Program-made: the position numbers and the translations under genes | The notes under the pieces: model-generated | The model's database searches: none | The model's input: only the letters and a program-made list of their open reading frames with translations | Told to the model about the DNA's origin: nothing | Shown: positions 8,573 through 17,564 of the stretch, piece after piece | Numbering within the stretch: the stretch's first letter is position 1 | Layout: the number at the start of each line of letters is the position of its first letter | NCBI GenBank assembly: GCA_002300355.1 | Contig: NSGV01000004.1 | Span: 186,001-250,000 of the forward strand | Reading direction: 5' to 3' | DNA: 64,000 nt | DNA from: Streptomyces sp. TLI_235 | Lineage (GTDB): Bacteria > Actinomycetota > Actinomycetes > Streptomycetales > Streptomycetaceae

Positions 8573-9187
8573 ATGGCAGAGCGAGCGAGCACGGTCGTGC
8601 TGATGTGCGGACCTCCGGGCGCCGGAAAGACCACCCACGCGATGGGCCTGGTGCGGCGCGGCTACGTCCGGCTCTCGATCGACGAGGTGGTCTGGCGGCG
8701 AATCGGGCAGCGCGACCCCGGCCGCGTCCTGGAGCCCGCCCGGTTCGACGAACTCAAGGAAGAGGTCCGCCGGGAGCAGCGGCAGGAGCTGATCCGACTG
8801 ATGCGGGCCGGCCGGGACGTCGTGGTGGACTACAGCTTCTGGAGCCGGGCCGCCCGCGACGACTACAAGGCCCTGATCGAGAGCCACGGCTGCCGCTGGG
8901 AACTCGTCCACCTGAAGGCGGACCGGGCGACACTGGAGCGCCGCCTCGCCGTCCGCAACGGCGAGGCGGGCGCCAACGCCGTCACCGTCGACGAGCACCT
9001 GCTCGACCGCTACCTGACGAACTTCGAGGAGCCGCACGGGAGGGCGAGCAGGTGCTCGTGCAACCCTCCACCTGAGAGTGAGACAGGTCCGCCCCCGGAC
9101 CGTCCGTCACACCACGGTGAGCCGAACCGGGCCGCAGGTCGGGCTCTCCCGTCCGGCCCGGTCGACGGCGGTGGCGGCGAACCATGA
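8573..9187 (+). CDS. P-loop AAA-type kinase, frameshifted near its end
   Basis: Residues 8-20 hold the Walker A motif GPPGAGKTTH. DVVVDYSFWSR and a LID-like ERRLAVRN follow, the layout of small ATP-binding proteins related to zeta-toxin/chloramphenicol phosphotransferase folds (AAA_33). The normal end reads YLTNFEEPHG-EGEQVLVQPST with stop at 9073-9075, but the written sequence lacks one G in the GGG at 9038-9040. This frame therefore runs on to 9187 and into the opposite gene. The true protein is probably 167-168 residues. The small-molecule substrate is unknown. Confidence 0.8.
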   Translation: MAERASTVVLMCGPPGAGKTTHAMGLVRRGYVRLSIDEVVWRRIGQRDPGRVLEPARFDELKEEVRREQRQELIRLMRAGRDVVVDYSFWSRAARDDYKALIESHGCRWELVHLKADRATLERRLAVRNGEAGANAVTVDEHLLDRYLTNFEEPHGRASRCSCNPPPESETGPPPDRPSHHGEPNRAAGRALPSGPVDGGGGEP

Positions 9188-10687
9188 GCCCGCTCCGGCC
9201 CCGGCCGGCCGGTGGTGGCCGGTCGTCAGGGCCGGAAGCAGGGCGGTCAGCCGGTCGGGGTCGGCCGGCGGCCGGGCACCCGGGTCCGCGTCGTAGGCGT
9301 AGACGGCGTACTGGAACGGCCTCGGCCGGTCGCGGCCGGCCGAGGGCGAGATCAGCAGGCCACGCCCGTCGGGCGAGGGGCGGAGGACCGGCGGCCCGGG
9401 CGGGGCGGTGTGCGCCAGACGGGGCAGCAGCGGTCCGAGCACGGGCCGGGCCCAATGGTCGGCCGCGAGTCGACGGATCGCGCCGATCCGGTCGGCGCGC
9501 GCCGACCGGGCGCTGAAGAAGATGTCGCCGCCGATCGCCGGCAGGGTGGCGTTGAGCGCCAGATGGCGCGAGAGCTCACCCGGGTCCTGCCACGGCGCGG
9601 GACGCCCCGGCGCACCGGGCCGGGAGGCGGACTGCCCGATCCACAGCTGGGTCCCGGTGCCGGCGGCCTGCTCGGCCCACCACGGCGCCAGGACGGCGTA
9701 GTCGGCCACGGGGAAACCGATGTGCCAATAGAGCTGGGGCGCGATGTAGTCGACCCAGCCCTCGCGCACCCAGCCGCGGGAGTCGCAGAACTGGGCGTCG
9801 TACGACTGGAGCGCGGTCGTCGCCGAGCCCGCCGGGTCCGAGGCGCGGTTGCGCCAGACGCCGAAGGGGCTGATGCCGTACGCCGCCTCCGGCCGGACCG
9901 CCCGTACTCGGTCGCGCAGCTGACGGACCGTCAGATCGATGTTGTCGCGCCGCCACGCGGCACGGTCGGTGAAGCCGCGGCCGTCGGCGGCGAACGCCTC
10001 GTCGTCGGGGAAGGCCCGGCCGTTCGGTGCGGGATACGGGTAGAAGTAGTCGTCGATGTGGACACCGTCGACCTCGTAGCGGGCCACGGCGTCCATGACG
10101 GCCCGCAGGACGAACTCCCGTACGGCGGGCAGCCCCGGGTTGTAGTACAGCTCGCCGTCGTAGCGGACCACCCACTCGGGATGGCGCCGGGCGGGATGGT
10201 CGGGCACCAGACGGGCCGGGTCCGGGTCGATCGCGATCCGGAACGGATTGAACCACGCGTGGAAGGCCAGACCGCGCTCGTGCGCCGCGCGGACCATGAA
10301 GGCCAGCGGGTCCCACCCCGGGTCCCGGCCCTGAACCCCGGTCAGCCACTGCGACCACGGCTCGAACGGGGACGGCCAGAGCGCGTCGGCCGTCGGACGG
10401 ACCTGGACGAAGACCGCGTTGAAACCGGTCTCCCGGGCCGCGTCCAGCATCGCCGTGAAGTCCGCCCGCATCTCCTCGGCGCCGAGCCGCTTCCGGCTCG
10501 GCCAGTCCGTGTGGTTCAGGCAGGCGATCCACAGGCCGCGCATCTGCCGCTTCACCGGGAGCGGCACAGGCGGCGGTTCCTCGGCGCCACCGGTCCGCCT
10601 CGCCGGCGCCGCCGCCGCGGCTGCCGCCATCCCCAACGCGGCCAGAACGGCCCGGCGCCCAGGACGCCCCGCATCCACCACGTTCAT
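9107..10687 (-). CDS. Secreted GHL10-type glycoside hydrolase
   Basis: 526 residues with a Tat-like signal (GRRAVLAALGMAAAAAAAPA) and GGGGAG-type ribosome site. The TIM-barrel contains RGLWIACLNHTDWPS, FNAVFVQVRPTADALWPS, YEVDGVHIDDYFYPYP and GISPFGVWRN, the diagnostic strings of the glycosyl-hydrolase-like 10 (DUF187, PF02638) family. A C-terminal fibronectin-like segment (about 430-526) follows. Relatives act on peptidoglycan or other polysaccharides outside the cell. The signal predicts export in folded form. Confidence 0.93.
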   Translation of the reverse strand: MNVVDAGRPGRRAVLAALGMAAAAAAAPARRTGGAEEPPPVPLPVKRQMRGLWIACLNHTDWPSRKRLGAEEMRADFTAMLDAARETGFNAVFVQVRPTADALWPSPFEPWSQWLTGVQGRDPGWDPLAFMVRAAHERGLAFHAWFNPFRIAIDPDPARLVPDHPARRHPEWVVRYDGELYYNPGLPAVREFVLRAVMDAVARYEVDGVHIDDYFYPYPAPNGRAFPDDEAFAADGRGFTDRAAWRRDNIDLTVRQLRDRVRAVRPEAAYGISPFGVWRNRASDPAGSATTALQSYDAQFCDSRGWVREGWVDYIAPQLYWHIGFPVADYAVLAPWWAEQAAGTGTQLWIGQSASRPGAPGRPAPWQDPGELSRHLALNATLPAIGGDIFFSARSARADRIGAIRRLAADHWARPVLGPLLPRLAHTAPPGPPVLRPSPDGRGLLISPSAGRDRPRPFQYAVYAYDADPGARPPADPDRLTALLPALTTGHHRPAGAGAGSWFAATAVDRAGRESPTCGPVRLTVV

Positions 10688-11086
10688 CCGACCGCTCCCC
10701 GGGACGAGGGCGGGCCCGCCGCCATCCGGCAGCCCCCACCCCGATCACGCAGTTGGCCCCGGCCGACGCGACCAGCACGGCCGCGTGGCCGGCGGCACGT
10801 CCTGAGGCCCGCGAGGATCGGGGCGACAGCACGGCGCACAGAGGCCTCCTCGAACCGGACCATCCCCGCAAACCGGCCCGGTGCGCCGACTTCGACCGCC
10901 CCGATCCCTCGAACGGAACAAGGGATGCCCCCGAATGACCGGCGCGGCAGGGCAGTGCGGTGAGTCGGCTGCGGGGCCGGGCAGGCGCTCTCCCGGCCGA
11001 CCGTCAGATTATCTCGGTCACCGTCGGAGTGCTGACCACCGCAGCGGGGGAGTACGGGCTGCCGCTCGCCTTCGACGCGCATCCAG
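10688..11086. other. No confident gene
   Basis: 399 bases. The last 60 bases contain a frame (VGVLTTAAGEYGLPLAFDA from 11029) that would join the downstream small protein if one base near 11080 were removed. Upstream of this nothing looks coding. Confidence 0.4.
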
Positions 11087-11374
11087 GTGCCCACCGTGCA
11101 CTTCGGCCCGCGCCGGGTGGTGTTCACCGGGCCCGGCGGCAGCACCGAACCGCACGGCCAGGGCCACCCCGTCGACGTCGTCGAACACACCGACACCCCG
11201 GGCACCGAGGTGAAGGACGGCGACCTCGACATGCTGCTGCACTTCGACACCGAGACCTCCGGCCTCGGAACCGGAGACACCGAGGCCTGCGTCAAGGGCT
11301 CCTACACCGACCCCGCAGACGGCCGCACCTACCACTTCTTCGGCTGCCGCCCGGTCCGCGTCCTGCCCTACTGA
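11087..11374 (+). CDS. Small hypothetical protein, possibly 5'-frameshifted
   Basis: 95 residues from GTG 11087 (GTG 11096 is a second option). The sequence is soluble and acidic with a C-terminal half reading DLDMLLHFDTETSGLGTG and FFGCRPVRVLPY. I do not recognise the family. No ribosome site precedes the start, and the frame is blocked by TGA at 11033. The neighbouring frame reads smoothly into it (LAFDA / IQVPTVHFGPRR) if the C at 11080 is skipped, so the real start may be upstream of 11029 and the gene may be broken. Confidence 0.5.
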   Translation: MPTVHFGPRRVVFTGPGGSTEPHGQGHPVDVVEHTDTPGTEVKDGDLDMLLHFDTETSGLGTGDTEACVKGSYTDPADGRTYHFFGCRPVRVLPY

Positions 11375-11664
11375 ACCGTTCCCTCCCGGCCCGGCCCGTG
11401 CCTGCCCCACGCAGGCATGGGCCGGGGGCCCCTCACAACCAGGCCCGTGGCGCCCGGGCGCATTGTGTACCGGGCGTTCGGAGCCGTCCTCCCACGTCGG
11501 TCGCGCGTCCGCACGCTCTGCCCCGCCCGGTGAGTGCGGCGGGACGATGGACGGGCCGGATTCCGGCTGGGGGACACCGCCGGTCGCCGTGGGAGTGCGG
11601 GTGGCGCCGGGTGGTTGTTGGCTGGTGCCTGACCGGTGTTCCGCTACTGGAAAGGGAGACGAAC

Positions 11665-11964
11665 ATGGCTGTGGTGATGTCGATGCACTGGGCCGGGGTC
11701 ACGCCGGAGCAGTACAACACGGTGCGCGACGCCGTGGACTGGGAGGAGATCCCGGCGGCCGGGGGCCAGGTCCACGTGGCCTGGTTCGGCGCGCAGGGCC
11801 TGCACGTGACCGACGTGTGGGAGTCCCAGCAGGCCTTCGAGGCGTTCCTCGCCCAGCGGCTGACGCCGGCGGTCGAGAAGGCCGGTATCACCGGCGCCCC
11901 CGAAGTCACCTTCACCCCGCTTCACCGGCGGTTCGTCGCCCCGGGAATCAGCGGCGCCGAGTAG
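11665..11964 (+). CDS. Small ABM-like (ferredoxin-fold) protein
   Basis: 99 residues after GGGAG. The pattern MHWAGVTPEQYNTVRDAVDWE, VHVAWFGAQGLHVTDVWES and FEAFLAQRLTPAVEKAGI fits a dimeric alpha-beta barrel domain like antibiotic-biosynthesis monooxygenase-type proteins, which often contain a heavy Trp/His core. Such proteins range from quinone-forming monooxygenases to stress proteins. No operon partner is evident: the gene behind is convergent. Confidence 0.75.
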   Translation: MAVVMSMHWAGVTPEQYNTVRDAVDWEEIPAAGGQVHVAWFGAQGLHVTDVWESQQAFEAFLAQRLTPAVEKAGITGAPEVTFTPLHRRFVAPGISGAE

Positions 11965-12052
11965 GCGCCCCCGCGGTGGCGGCCCGGACGACCCGCCCGG
12001 GCCGCCGTCGCGAGCGCTCCCCGGAGAGTGACTCGCGCTGCGACCGGTGATC

Positions 12053-12730
12053 TCAGCGCCCGCGCTGCCACCAGCGCCGGCGGGGAGGCACCGCCGTCGG
12101 CTCCGCAGCGGGCCCCGCGTCGGCGTCGGCGACCGGGCCGCCGAACGGCGGCAGCGCCCGGAACCGCTCGTCCAGGACCACGCCCGCGGCCACCCGGGCC
12201 AAGGTCTCCCGCACGAGGGTCAGCGGGTGGCCGGGGAAGTGCGCGTCCCACTCGGGCAGATCGGCGACGTGCCAGGGCATCGGCCCGGCGAGCTCGGGGT
12301 CGTAGGGGTGCGGGCGGACGTAGGCGTCCGGACCGACCCGGTCGACGACCACCGCCTCGCGCATTCCGCTCACCGGGCCCTCCGCGGCCTGCACCTTCAG
12401 CACCACACTGCACGACTGCCGGGGCACCGTCCACGAGCCGACGAACACCTGCCCGTGGCCCACCGGCCGCCGGACCTTGACCAGTTGCCGCAGCGCCGGC
12501 ATCCCTGCCAGCTCGCCCACCGAGGCTTCGATCAGCCCGGCCCCGGCGCGGGCGGTGAATCGGGCCAGCTCGCGACGGAGCCGCTCACCCTCCGCGAGCG
12601 GGGCCGCCAGGTCCGGCACCACGGGGAAGTAGTGGACCGACAGCACCACCCCGCGCTCGTCCGTCCACACCCCGGTCTCGTCCTCGCGCGGCGTGAAACC
12701 GGTCAGATCCATGCTCGTGATCGCACTCAT
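12053..12730 (-). CDS. Conserved hypothetical protein
   Basis: 225 residues from ATG 12730, nine bases after GGGAGG; the ATG at 12739 abuts that site and is unlikely. The sequence has alternating beta and helix segments (GVWTDERGVVLSVHYFPVVPDL, KVRRPVGHGQVFVGSWTVPR) and a C-terminal basic WW tail (RRRWWQRGR). It has no signal peptide. It resembles uncharacterised Streptomyces proteins of similar length; no function can be assigned. Confidence 0.75.
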   Translation of the reverse strand: MSAITSMDLTGFTPREDETGVWTDERGVVLSVHYFPVVPDLAAPLAEGERLRRELARFTARAGAGLIEASVGELAGMPALRQLVKVRRPVGHGQVFVGSWTVPRQSCSVVLKVQAAEGPVSGMREAVVVDRVGPDAYVRPHPYDPELAGPMPWHVADLPEWDAHFPGHPLTLVRETLARVAAGVVLDERFRALPPFGGPVADADAGPAAEPTAVPPRRRWWQRGR

Positions 12731-12865
12731 GCGGGCCATCCTCCCGCCCCGGCCGCCCCACCGCCGAGGCGGGCTCCGCGCATGCCCGGTCTGCTGCCCA
12801 CGGCCCCGGGACGGCCGACGGACGGTGGCACGGACCGAGCCGGTCGTACCGGCGGCGTCGACCGG

Positions 12866-14029
12866 TCAGGCGGGCGCGGTGCCGGTCCGAGTCCGGTGGG
12901 CGGCCTGCAGCGCCTGTCGCGCAGCCGATGCGACCGTGCCGCCCAGGGTGGTCCGAGTGCGGTCGTGGGTGGCGAGGTGCTCCAGTACCGGCACGATCCG
13001 AGCGTCGTCGATCTGGCCGAGAGCGCGGCAGGCCAGCGCGCGCAGATCCGGGTCGGGGCTGGTGGTGAGGGCGACGAGGTCGTTCACCGCCGGAGGGCCG
13101 AAGGCAGCGGCCGCCGAGGCCAGGTGTGCGGCCTTCGGGTCCCGACGTTCCGTCATGGCCCGGCGGAGCACGCCGAACGCCTCGTCGCCGCCGATCCGGC
13201 CGAGGGCATGTGCCGCCGCGCCGCGCACCCGCCGCGAGGCGTCGTCCAGCAGCAGTGCGAGGGCAGGCACGACAGTCGGGTCCGCGAGCAGGCCGAGCGC
13301 CTCGCAGGCGCTCTCGCGGACGGCGGCCTCCGGATGGTCGAGCAGCGCCCTGATCGGCGGAACGGCCCGGCGGAGACCGAGCTCCGCACAGGCGAGCGCG
13401 GACCGCCGCACCCCGCGATGCCCGGCGTCGGCGACCGCGCGCAGCAGGCCCGGCTCGAGCGACCGGTCTCCGAACAGGTCGATCCGGTCGAGGGCCCGCC
13501 ACCGGACGGCGGCGTCGTACGCCCGATGGTCGGCGGCCACCGCCCGCAGCGCCGTCCGGGCCCGCTCGTTGCCGAGTTCGGCCCACTGCAGCAGCGCGTC
13601 GACCGCCCGCAGACGCGTGGCCCGGTCCCCGTCCAGTTCGGCGGCGTGGACGGTGACCAGCGAGTCCGGGCCGCACGGCGGGGGGCCGACGGCGGTGCGC
13701 AGGTGCCCGGCGATCCGTGGGTCGGACTCGCCGAGGCGGAGCGCCAGCGGACCGATCCGCTCGCCGACGTCCGCGTCGTACCGACCGTCGCCCCGCAGGT
13801 CGGCCGCCAGCTTGGCGACCGTCCGGAACAGCAGTGCCGCATGGCCGCCCGCCTCGTCCCGAAGCCCGTGGGGGAGCGCGTCGAGTCGGCCCGCCATGGC
13901 CTCGGCGATCGCGGTCGACGGGCGGCCCGTCGCCCGGAGCACTCCCTCCGCCCAGCCGAGCGGGTCGCTCTGACGCTCGTACAGCAGGCGTCCCCACAGA
14001 CGGACGGCGGCGCTCCCGTGCTCGGTCAT
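12866..14029 (-). CDS. HEAT-repeat protein
   Basis: 387 residues. From about residue 150 on, paired helices repeat with the HEAT signature: VRRSALACAELG, VRESACEALGLLADP, VRGAAAHALGRIGGDE and LRALACRALGQIDD, about 30 residues apart. The N-terminal 150 residues are helical without clear repeats. Such proteins act as scaffolds or as lyases for phycobilin-type ligands elsewhere; no catalytic residues are visible here. It lies divergent from the prolyl aminopeptidase gene. Confidence 0.85.
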   Translation of the reverse strand: MTEHGSAAVRLWGRLLYERQSDPLGWAEGVLRATGRPSTAIAEAMAGRLDALPHGLRDEAGGHAALLFRTVAKLAADLRGDGRYDADVGERIGPLALRLGESDPRIAGHLRTAVGPPPCGPDSLVTVHAAELDGDRATRLRAVDALLQWAELGNERARTALRAVAADHRAYDAAVRWRALDRIDLFGDRSLEPGLLRAVADAGHRGVRRSALACAELGLRRAVPPIRALLDHPEAAVRESACEALGLLADPTVVPALALLLDDASRRVRGAAAHALGRIGGDEAFGVLRRAMTERRDPKAAHLASAAAAFGPPAVNDLVALTTSPDPDLRALACRALGQIDDARIVPVLEHLATHDRTRTTLGGTVASAARQALQAAHRTRTGTAPA

Positions 14030-14127
14030 CCCGTGATCGTCGCAGCACGGGCAGCGGACGCCAAGCCGGATGGCGCGGCTCTGCGTGCGGCCCGTTCCGG
14101 TGCCGGCGCTGAGTAGGATCGACGGCC

Positions 14128-15087
14128 ATGGTTGACCTCTACCCTCCGACCGGTCCCTACGACAGCGGATTCCTCGACACCGGCGACGGCAACCGCCTCT
14201 ACTACGAGCAGCTCGGCAACCCGGAGGGCAAGCCCGCCCTGAACGTCCACGGCGGCCCGGGGTCGGGCGCGCCCCGGCGGCCCACCAGGGCCTGGGACCC
14301 CACGCGCTACCGCGTCGTCCGCTTCGACCAGCGCAACTGCGGCCGCAGCACCCCGCACGCGAGCGACCCGGCCGCGGACATGAGCCTGAACACCACGCAG
14401 CACCTGATCGACGACATGGAGCGGCTGCGCGAACACCTCGGCATCGAGCGGTGGTTGCTCAACGGCGGCTCCTGGGGTGCGACGCTCGTCCTCGCCTACG
14501 CGCAGCAACACCCCGAGCGGGTCAGTGAGATGGTCGTCCCTGCGGTGACGACGACCCGCCGGTCCGAGATCGACTGGCTCTACCGTGGAGCCGGACGGTT
14601 CCACCCCGAGGCGTGGGACCGGTTCCGTGACGGCGTCCCCGCGGACGAGCGGGACGGCGACCTGCTCGCCGCCTACGCACGGCTGATGGAGAACCCCGAC
14701 CGGAACGTCCGGGAGAAGGCCGCCGCCGACTGGCTCGCCTGGGAGGACGCCGTCGTCTCCAACGAACCCAACGGCGTGCCCGGCATGTACAGCGACCGCG
14801 AGATCGACGCACAGATCGCGTTCGTGCGGATCTGCGCCCACTTCTTCAGCAACGGCGCATGGCTGGAGGAGGACCAACTGCTGCGCAACGCCCGCAGACT
14901 GGCCGGCATCCCGGCGGTGCTGGTGCACGGCCGGCACGACATGGGCAGCCCCGTGCAGACCGCGTGGGAGCTGGCGAAGCGGTGGCCCGGCGCGCGACTC
15001 CACATCATCGAGGACTCCGGCCACGCCGGCAGCGACGCCATGCAGGAGGCCGTCCGTGACGCCATCGAGGAGTTCAAGAACTCGTGA
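14128..15087 (+). CDS. pip: Prolyl aminopeptidase (proline iminopeptidase)
   Basis: 319 residues, normal length for the S33 alpha/beta hydrolase family. It releases N-terminal proline from peptides in the cytoplasm. The oxyanion HGGPGSG is at about 42-48, VVRFDQRNCGRSTPH is the family signature, the nucleophile Ser lies in GGSWGATL, the acid in VHGRHDM and the His in EDSGHAG. The cap domain is helical. The stop is followed in the same frame by an open stretch running into the next gene. Confidence 0.93.
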   Translation: MVDLYPPTGPYDSGFLDTGDGNRLYYEQLGNPEGKPALNVHGGPGSGAPRRPTRAWDPTRYRVVRFDQRNCGRSTPHASDPAADMSLNTTQHLIDDMERLREHLGIERWLLNGGSWGATLVLAYAQQHPERVSEMVVPAVTTTRRSEIDWLYRGAGRFHPEAWDRFRDGVPADERDGDLLAAYARLMENPDRNVREKAAADWLAWEDAVVSNEPNGVPGMYSDREIDAQIAFVRICAHFFSNGAWLEEDQLLRNARRLAGIPAVLVHGRHDMGSPVQTAWELAKRWPGARLHIIEDSGHAGSDAMQEAVRDAIEEFKNS

Positions 15088-15147
15088 GCCGCGCACGGCG
15101 GGCACCGGTCCCGTCGCGACGGCGGCCACCAGGGATTCCTCGTCCTG

Positions 15148-15681
15148 ATGCGCTTCCTGAAGATGCGCGGCCCGTTCTGCCGCGACTGCGGAATCGCCAC
15201 GTTCCGCGAGATGACCGCGCGGAGCCTGTGGCAGGGCTGGTGGGGCATCGCCTCCATGGTGATCAACCCGATCACCCTGATCGCCAACCTGGTGAGCCTG
15301 GCGAGGATCCGCAGCCTGGCGCCGCCGGTGCCGGGCGCCCCCGGAGTCCCGATGACGCCCGGCAGGCCGCTGCTCAAGCGGGTGGAGATCCTCGGCCTGC
15401 TGCTCCCCGTGCTGCTGGTGGCGGCCGTCGCGTGGTCGGCGCAGCGCGACCCCGACCACGCCGACGTCGGCGACTGCGTGCACAACGGCGGCAACGACCT
15501 ACGCCCGGACCTCGACGTGGTCGACTGCTCGGGCACGGACGCCGAATTCCGCATCGTCGGCCGGTTCGAGGTGCCCGACGCGAGCGCCTGCAAGGCCTAC
15601 CCGGAGTCCGACGCCGCGTTCGTCCTGGAGCGCGGATCGACGACCTACACGCTCTGCCTGACGCAGGTCCCGTCCTTCTGA
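15148..15681 (+). CDS. LppU/SCO3897-like membrane protein, N-terminally truncated
   Basis: 177 residues from ATG 15148. The conserved core reads MRFLKMRGPFCRDCGIATFRE, SLWQGWWGIASMVINPITL (first hydrophobic segment), then a membrane helix (about 80-98) and an extracellular domain with VGDCVHNGG and CLTQVPS. Family members carry, before this core, a Pro-rich leader and a first CxxC so that two CxxC pairs make a zinc site. Here only CRDC remains. The frame is open back to the pip stop, and GGHQGFLVL is encoded just before the ATG, so the loss lies near 15120. It may be non-functional. Confidence 0.7.
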   Translation: MRFLKMRGPFCRDCGIATFREMTARSLWQGWWGIASMVINPITLIANLVSLARIRSLAPPVPGAPGVPMTPGRPLLKRVEILGLLLPVLLVAAVAWSAQRDPDHADVGDCVHNGGNDLRPDLDVVDCSGTDAEFRIVGRFEVPDASACKAYPESDAAFVLERGSTTYTLCLTQVPSF

Positions 15682-16304
15682 ACGGCCGCCGGACGACCGG
15701 CCGTCTCAGGGGTGAGGGCGTCGGTGAGGCGGTCGATGAGAGTCGGCCACGGCGTGCAGTCGACGACGGGCAGTGCGTGTGCGCGGGCTTCGGCGGCGAG
15801 CCAGTCGGAGTACCGAGCGCTCACCTCGGCGCGGCGCGGCTGTGGGCCGAGCTCCGGCTCCCGGTCGGCGTAGTTGGCCGTGATCCGGGCGGCCTGCGAC
15901 TCGTGCAGGAACACCGCCCGGACCCGGCGCCCGGCCGCCTCGCCCTCCGCCACGGCTCGGGCGGCGGCGGACGGCGTGAGGTAGTCGCCCTCGACGACTG
16001 CAGGCACCGGCACGGTCAGCCGGTTCCGCACCACGCCGAGCACCGCAGGCTCGAGCGCCTGCGCGGTGGCGATCTGGCGCTCCAGCACGCGCTGGGGCGG
16101 CAGCGCATCCGGATCGGGAAGGCCCTCGAAGAGGTGCAGCGCCGGGTGCTGGGCGGCCGTGGTCAACTCCTGGACGGCCGCGACCACATCGTCGAACTCG
16201 ACCACGAACGCCCCGGCCGCGGCGGCGAGTCGGGCGGCCGCAGTACTCTTGCCGACTCCTGACGTGCCACCGATCAGTACCAGGTCCCAGGTCCGCTCCA
16301 TCAC
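15645..16304 (-). CDS. P-loop kinase, 2-phosphoglycerate-kinase-like
   Basis: 219 residues with Walker A GGTSGVGKST at 12-21, FDDVV after it, and a Walker-B-like VPAVVEGDYLTP region. It has an ATP-binding nucleoside/small-molecule kinase fold without a recognisable substrate site. The C-terminal 15 residues overlap the end of the convergent LppU-like gene by 37 bases. GTG 16304 and ATG 16301 are adjacent possible starts. Confidence 0.8.
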   Translation of the reverse strand: MMERTWDLVLIGGTSGVGKSTAAARLAAAAGAFVVEFDDVVAAVQELTTAAQHPALHLFEGLPDPDALPPQRVLERQIATAQALEPAVLGVVRNRLTVPVPAVVEGDYLTPSAAARAVAEGEAAGRRVRAVFLHESQAARITANYADREPELGPQPRRAEVSARYSDWLAAEARAHALPVVDCTPWPTLIDRLTDALTPETAGRPAAVQKDGTCVRQSV

Positions 16305-16610
16305 CCGGCGACGCTACCTCACCCGATCGAGCCGGATCACCACGATTTCGTCTGCCGCAGCTGCACTTGCCCGGCTGGGCGCGTGTGTCGGGTCATCCCA
16401 TCTGGAGGCGGGCAATGGCGGGTACCGCGACGAGGCGTACGACCGACGCCAGCCTCAGGGCCCCGGAGCACTTCTGGCCCGGGAGCTGGGCTACGCCGTC
16501 CGGGACGGGGCGGTGGGGTGAGTGCCGCGCCGAGGGGCCGGTCGCAGACGCCGAGCCCCACGTCGGATTCCCGCCAGCGTCCCGGGCAGCGCCGCTCCAC
16601 GATGAAGAAC
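16305..16610. other. Intergenic region
   Basis: 306 bases between divergent genes. TGGAGG precedes an ATG at 16415 whose frame runs into the next gene out of phase, and another frame here ends in LLARELGYAVRDG. Neither looks like a complete gene. Confidence 0.35.
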
Positions 16611-17114
16611 ATGACCAGCACCCACCGGCCCCGGCCCATCACCCCGACCGCCCTGCAGGAGATCCGCGTCCGCGACGACGCCGGACGTCCGATGCGCCCG
16701 TACACGGACGAGGAAGGCGACGCGCCGCTCCGCTGCTGCCTGCGGGCCAGTGCCGCCGGCGAGCGGATCGCCCTCGTCTCGTACGCCCCGCTGCGCCGCT
16801 GGGCGGCCGAGACGGGAGCCGAGCCCGGGGCGTACGACGAGCAGGGGCCGGTCTTCATCCACGCCGAGGACTGCGGCGGCCCGGACCCGGACCGCACCGG
16901 CTACCCCTGGGCCCGGCCCGGCGCTCTCCGTGCCTTCCGCCGCTACGACAGCCGGGGCCGCATCATCGGCGGCCGCATGGTGGAGTTGCCCGAGGACGCC
17001 GACGCGGCCTTCGACCGCGCGCTCGGCGAGGCCTTCGCCGACCCGGACACCGCCCAGGTCCACGTACGGGCCGTCGAATACGGCTGCTACCACTTCCGCG
17101 TGGACCGACCCTGA
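16611..17114 (+). CDS. DUF1203-domain protein
   Basis: 167 residues from ATG 16611 (ATG 16602 is in frame three codons earlier). The conserved pattern is DDAGRPMRPYTDEEGDAPLRCCLR, ALVSYAPLRRW, GPVFIHAEDCGG and RAFRRYDSRGRIIGG, which matches the DUF1203 family over its full length. These are small cytoplasmic proteins with a ferredoxin-like fold and conserved Cys and His; the function is unknown. Confidence 0.88.
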   Translation: MTSTHRPRPITPTALQEIRVRDDAGRPMRPYTDEEGDAPLRCCLRASAAGERIALVSYAPLRRWAAETGAEPGAYDEQGPVFIHAEDCGGPDPDRTGYPWARPGALRAFRRYDSRGRIIGGRMVELPEDADAAFDRALGEAFADPDTAQVHVRAVEYGCYHFRVDRP

Positions 17115-17170
17115 CTGGCGTGTGCGGTCCGGCCGAACAGACCTGAGCGGACAGGCGCTCAGGGCATGCG

Positions 17171-17434
17171 CTACGGGACGACGAGCCGCGTCAGACCCGC
17201 TGCGAGGAGCCCGCCACCGAGCAGGGCACACGCCCAACCGATGTGGCGCCAGCGCCGCAGGCTCACGTACTGCTTGCGGTACTGCTCCTGGATGAGCTGC
17301 CACCAACCGGCGTAGTTCCAGAGGTTGAGGGCCAGGGCGAGCCCGTGGAGGCATGCGATGGCTCCGAAGAAAAGCGCATAGGACGGGAAGTCCGAACCTC
17401 CGGCCCCGGCCAGGGCATTGCCGGTCGTGTTCAC
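17171..17434 (-). CDS. Small two-helix membrane protein
   Basis: 87 residues from GTG 17434 (ATG 17470 would add 12). There are two hydrophobic helices, about residues 15-35 (YALFFGAIACLHGLALAL) and 64-83 (WACALLGGGLLAAGLTRLVV), with an aromatic-basic loop between. Family not recognised; the gene stands alone. Confidence 0.55.
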   Translation of the reverse strand: MNTTGNALAGAGGSDFPSYALFFGAIACLHGLALALNLWNYAGWWQLIQEQYRKQYVSLRRWRHIGWACALLGGGLLAAGLTRLVVP

Positions 17435-17564
17435 GGGGAGATCCTGGCATGCGCGAACCCTGGTGGCCATGGCTCGGGGGCCGGGATCTTTCCGACCGGT
17501 ACGCGAGTTGAGCGGGTGGGGCCGTGCCTGCGGTCCCGGCGATCGGGGACAGAGGGGGCGTTCC

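Noticed and set aside
5699..9037. A 1112-codon minus-strand open frame
   Set aside because: It crosses the SDR gene, the metallopeptidase in another frame and the kinase; it has low-complexity Arg/Gly/Pro content and no family match.
14128..15681. pip plus LppU-like gene as one readthrough fusion
   Set aside because: They share a frame across a single TGA, but the region between has no family similarity and the second part has its own ATG. A deletion junction is simpler.
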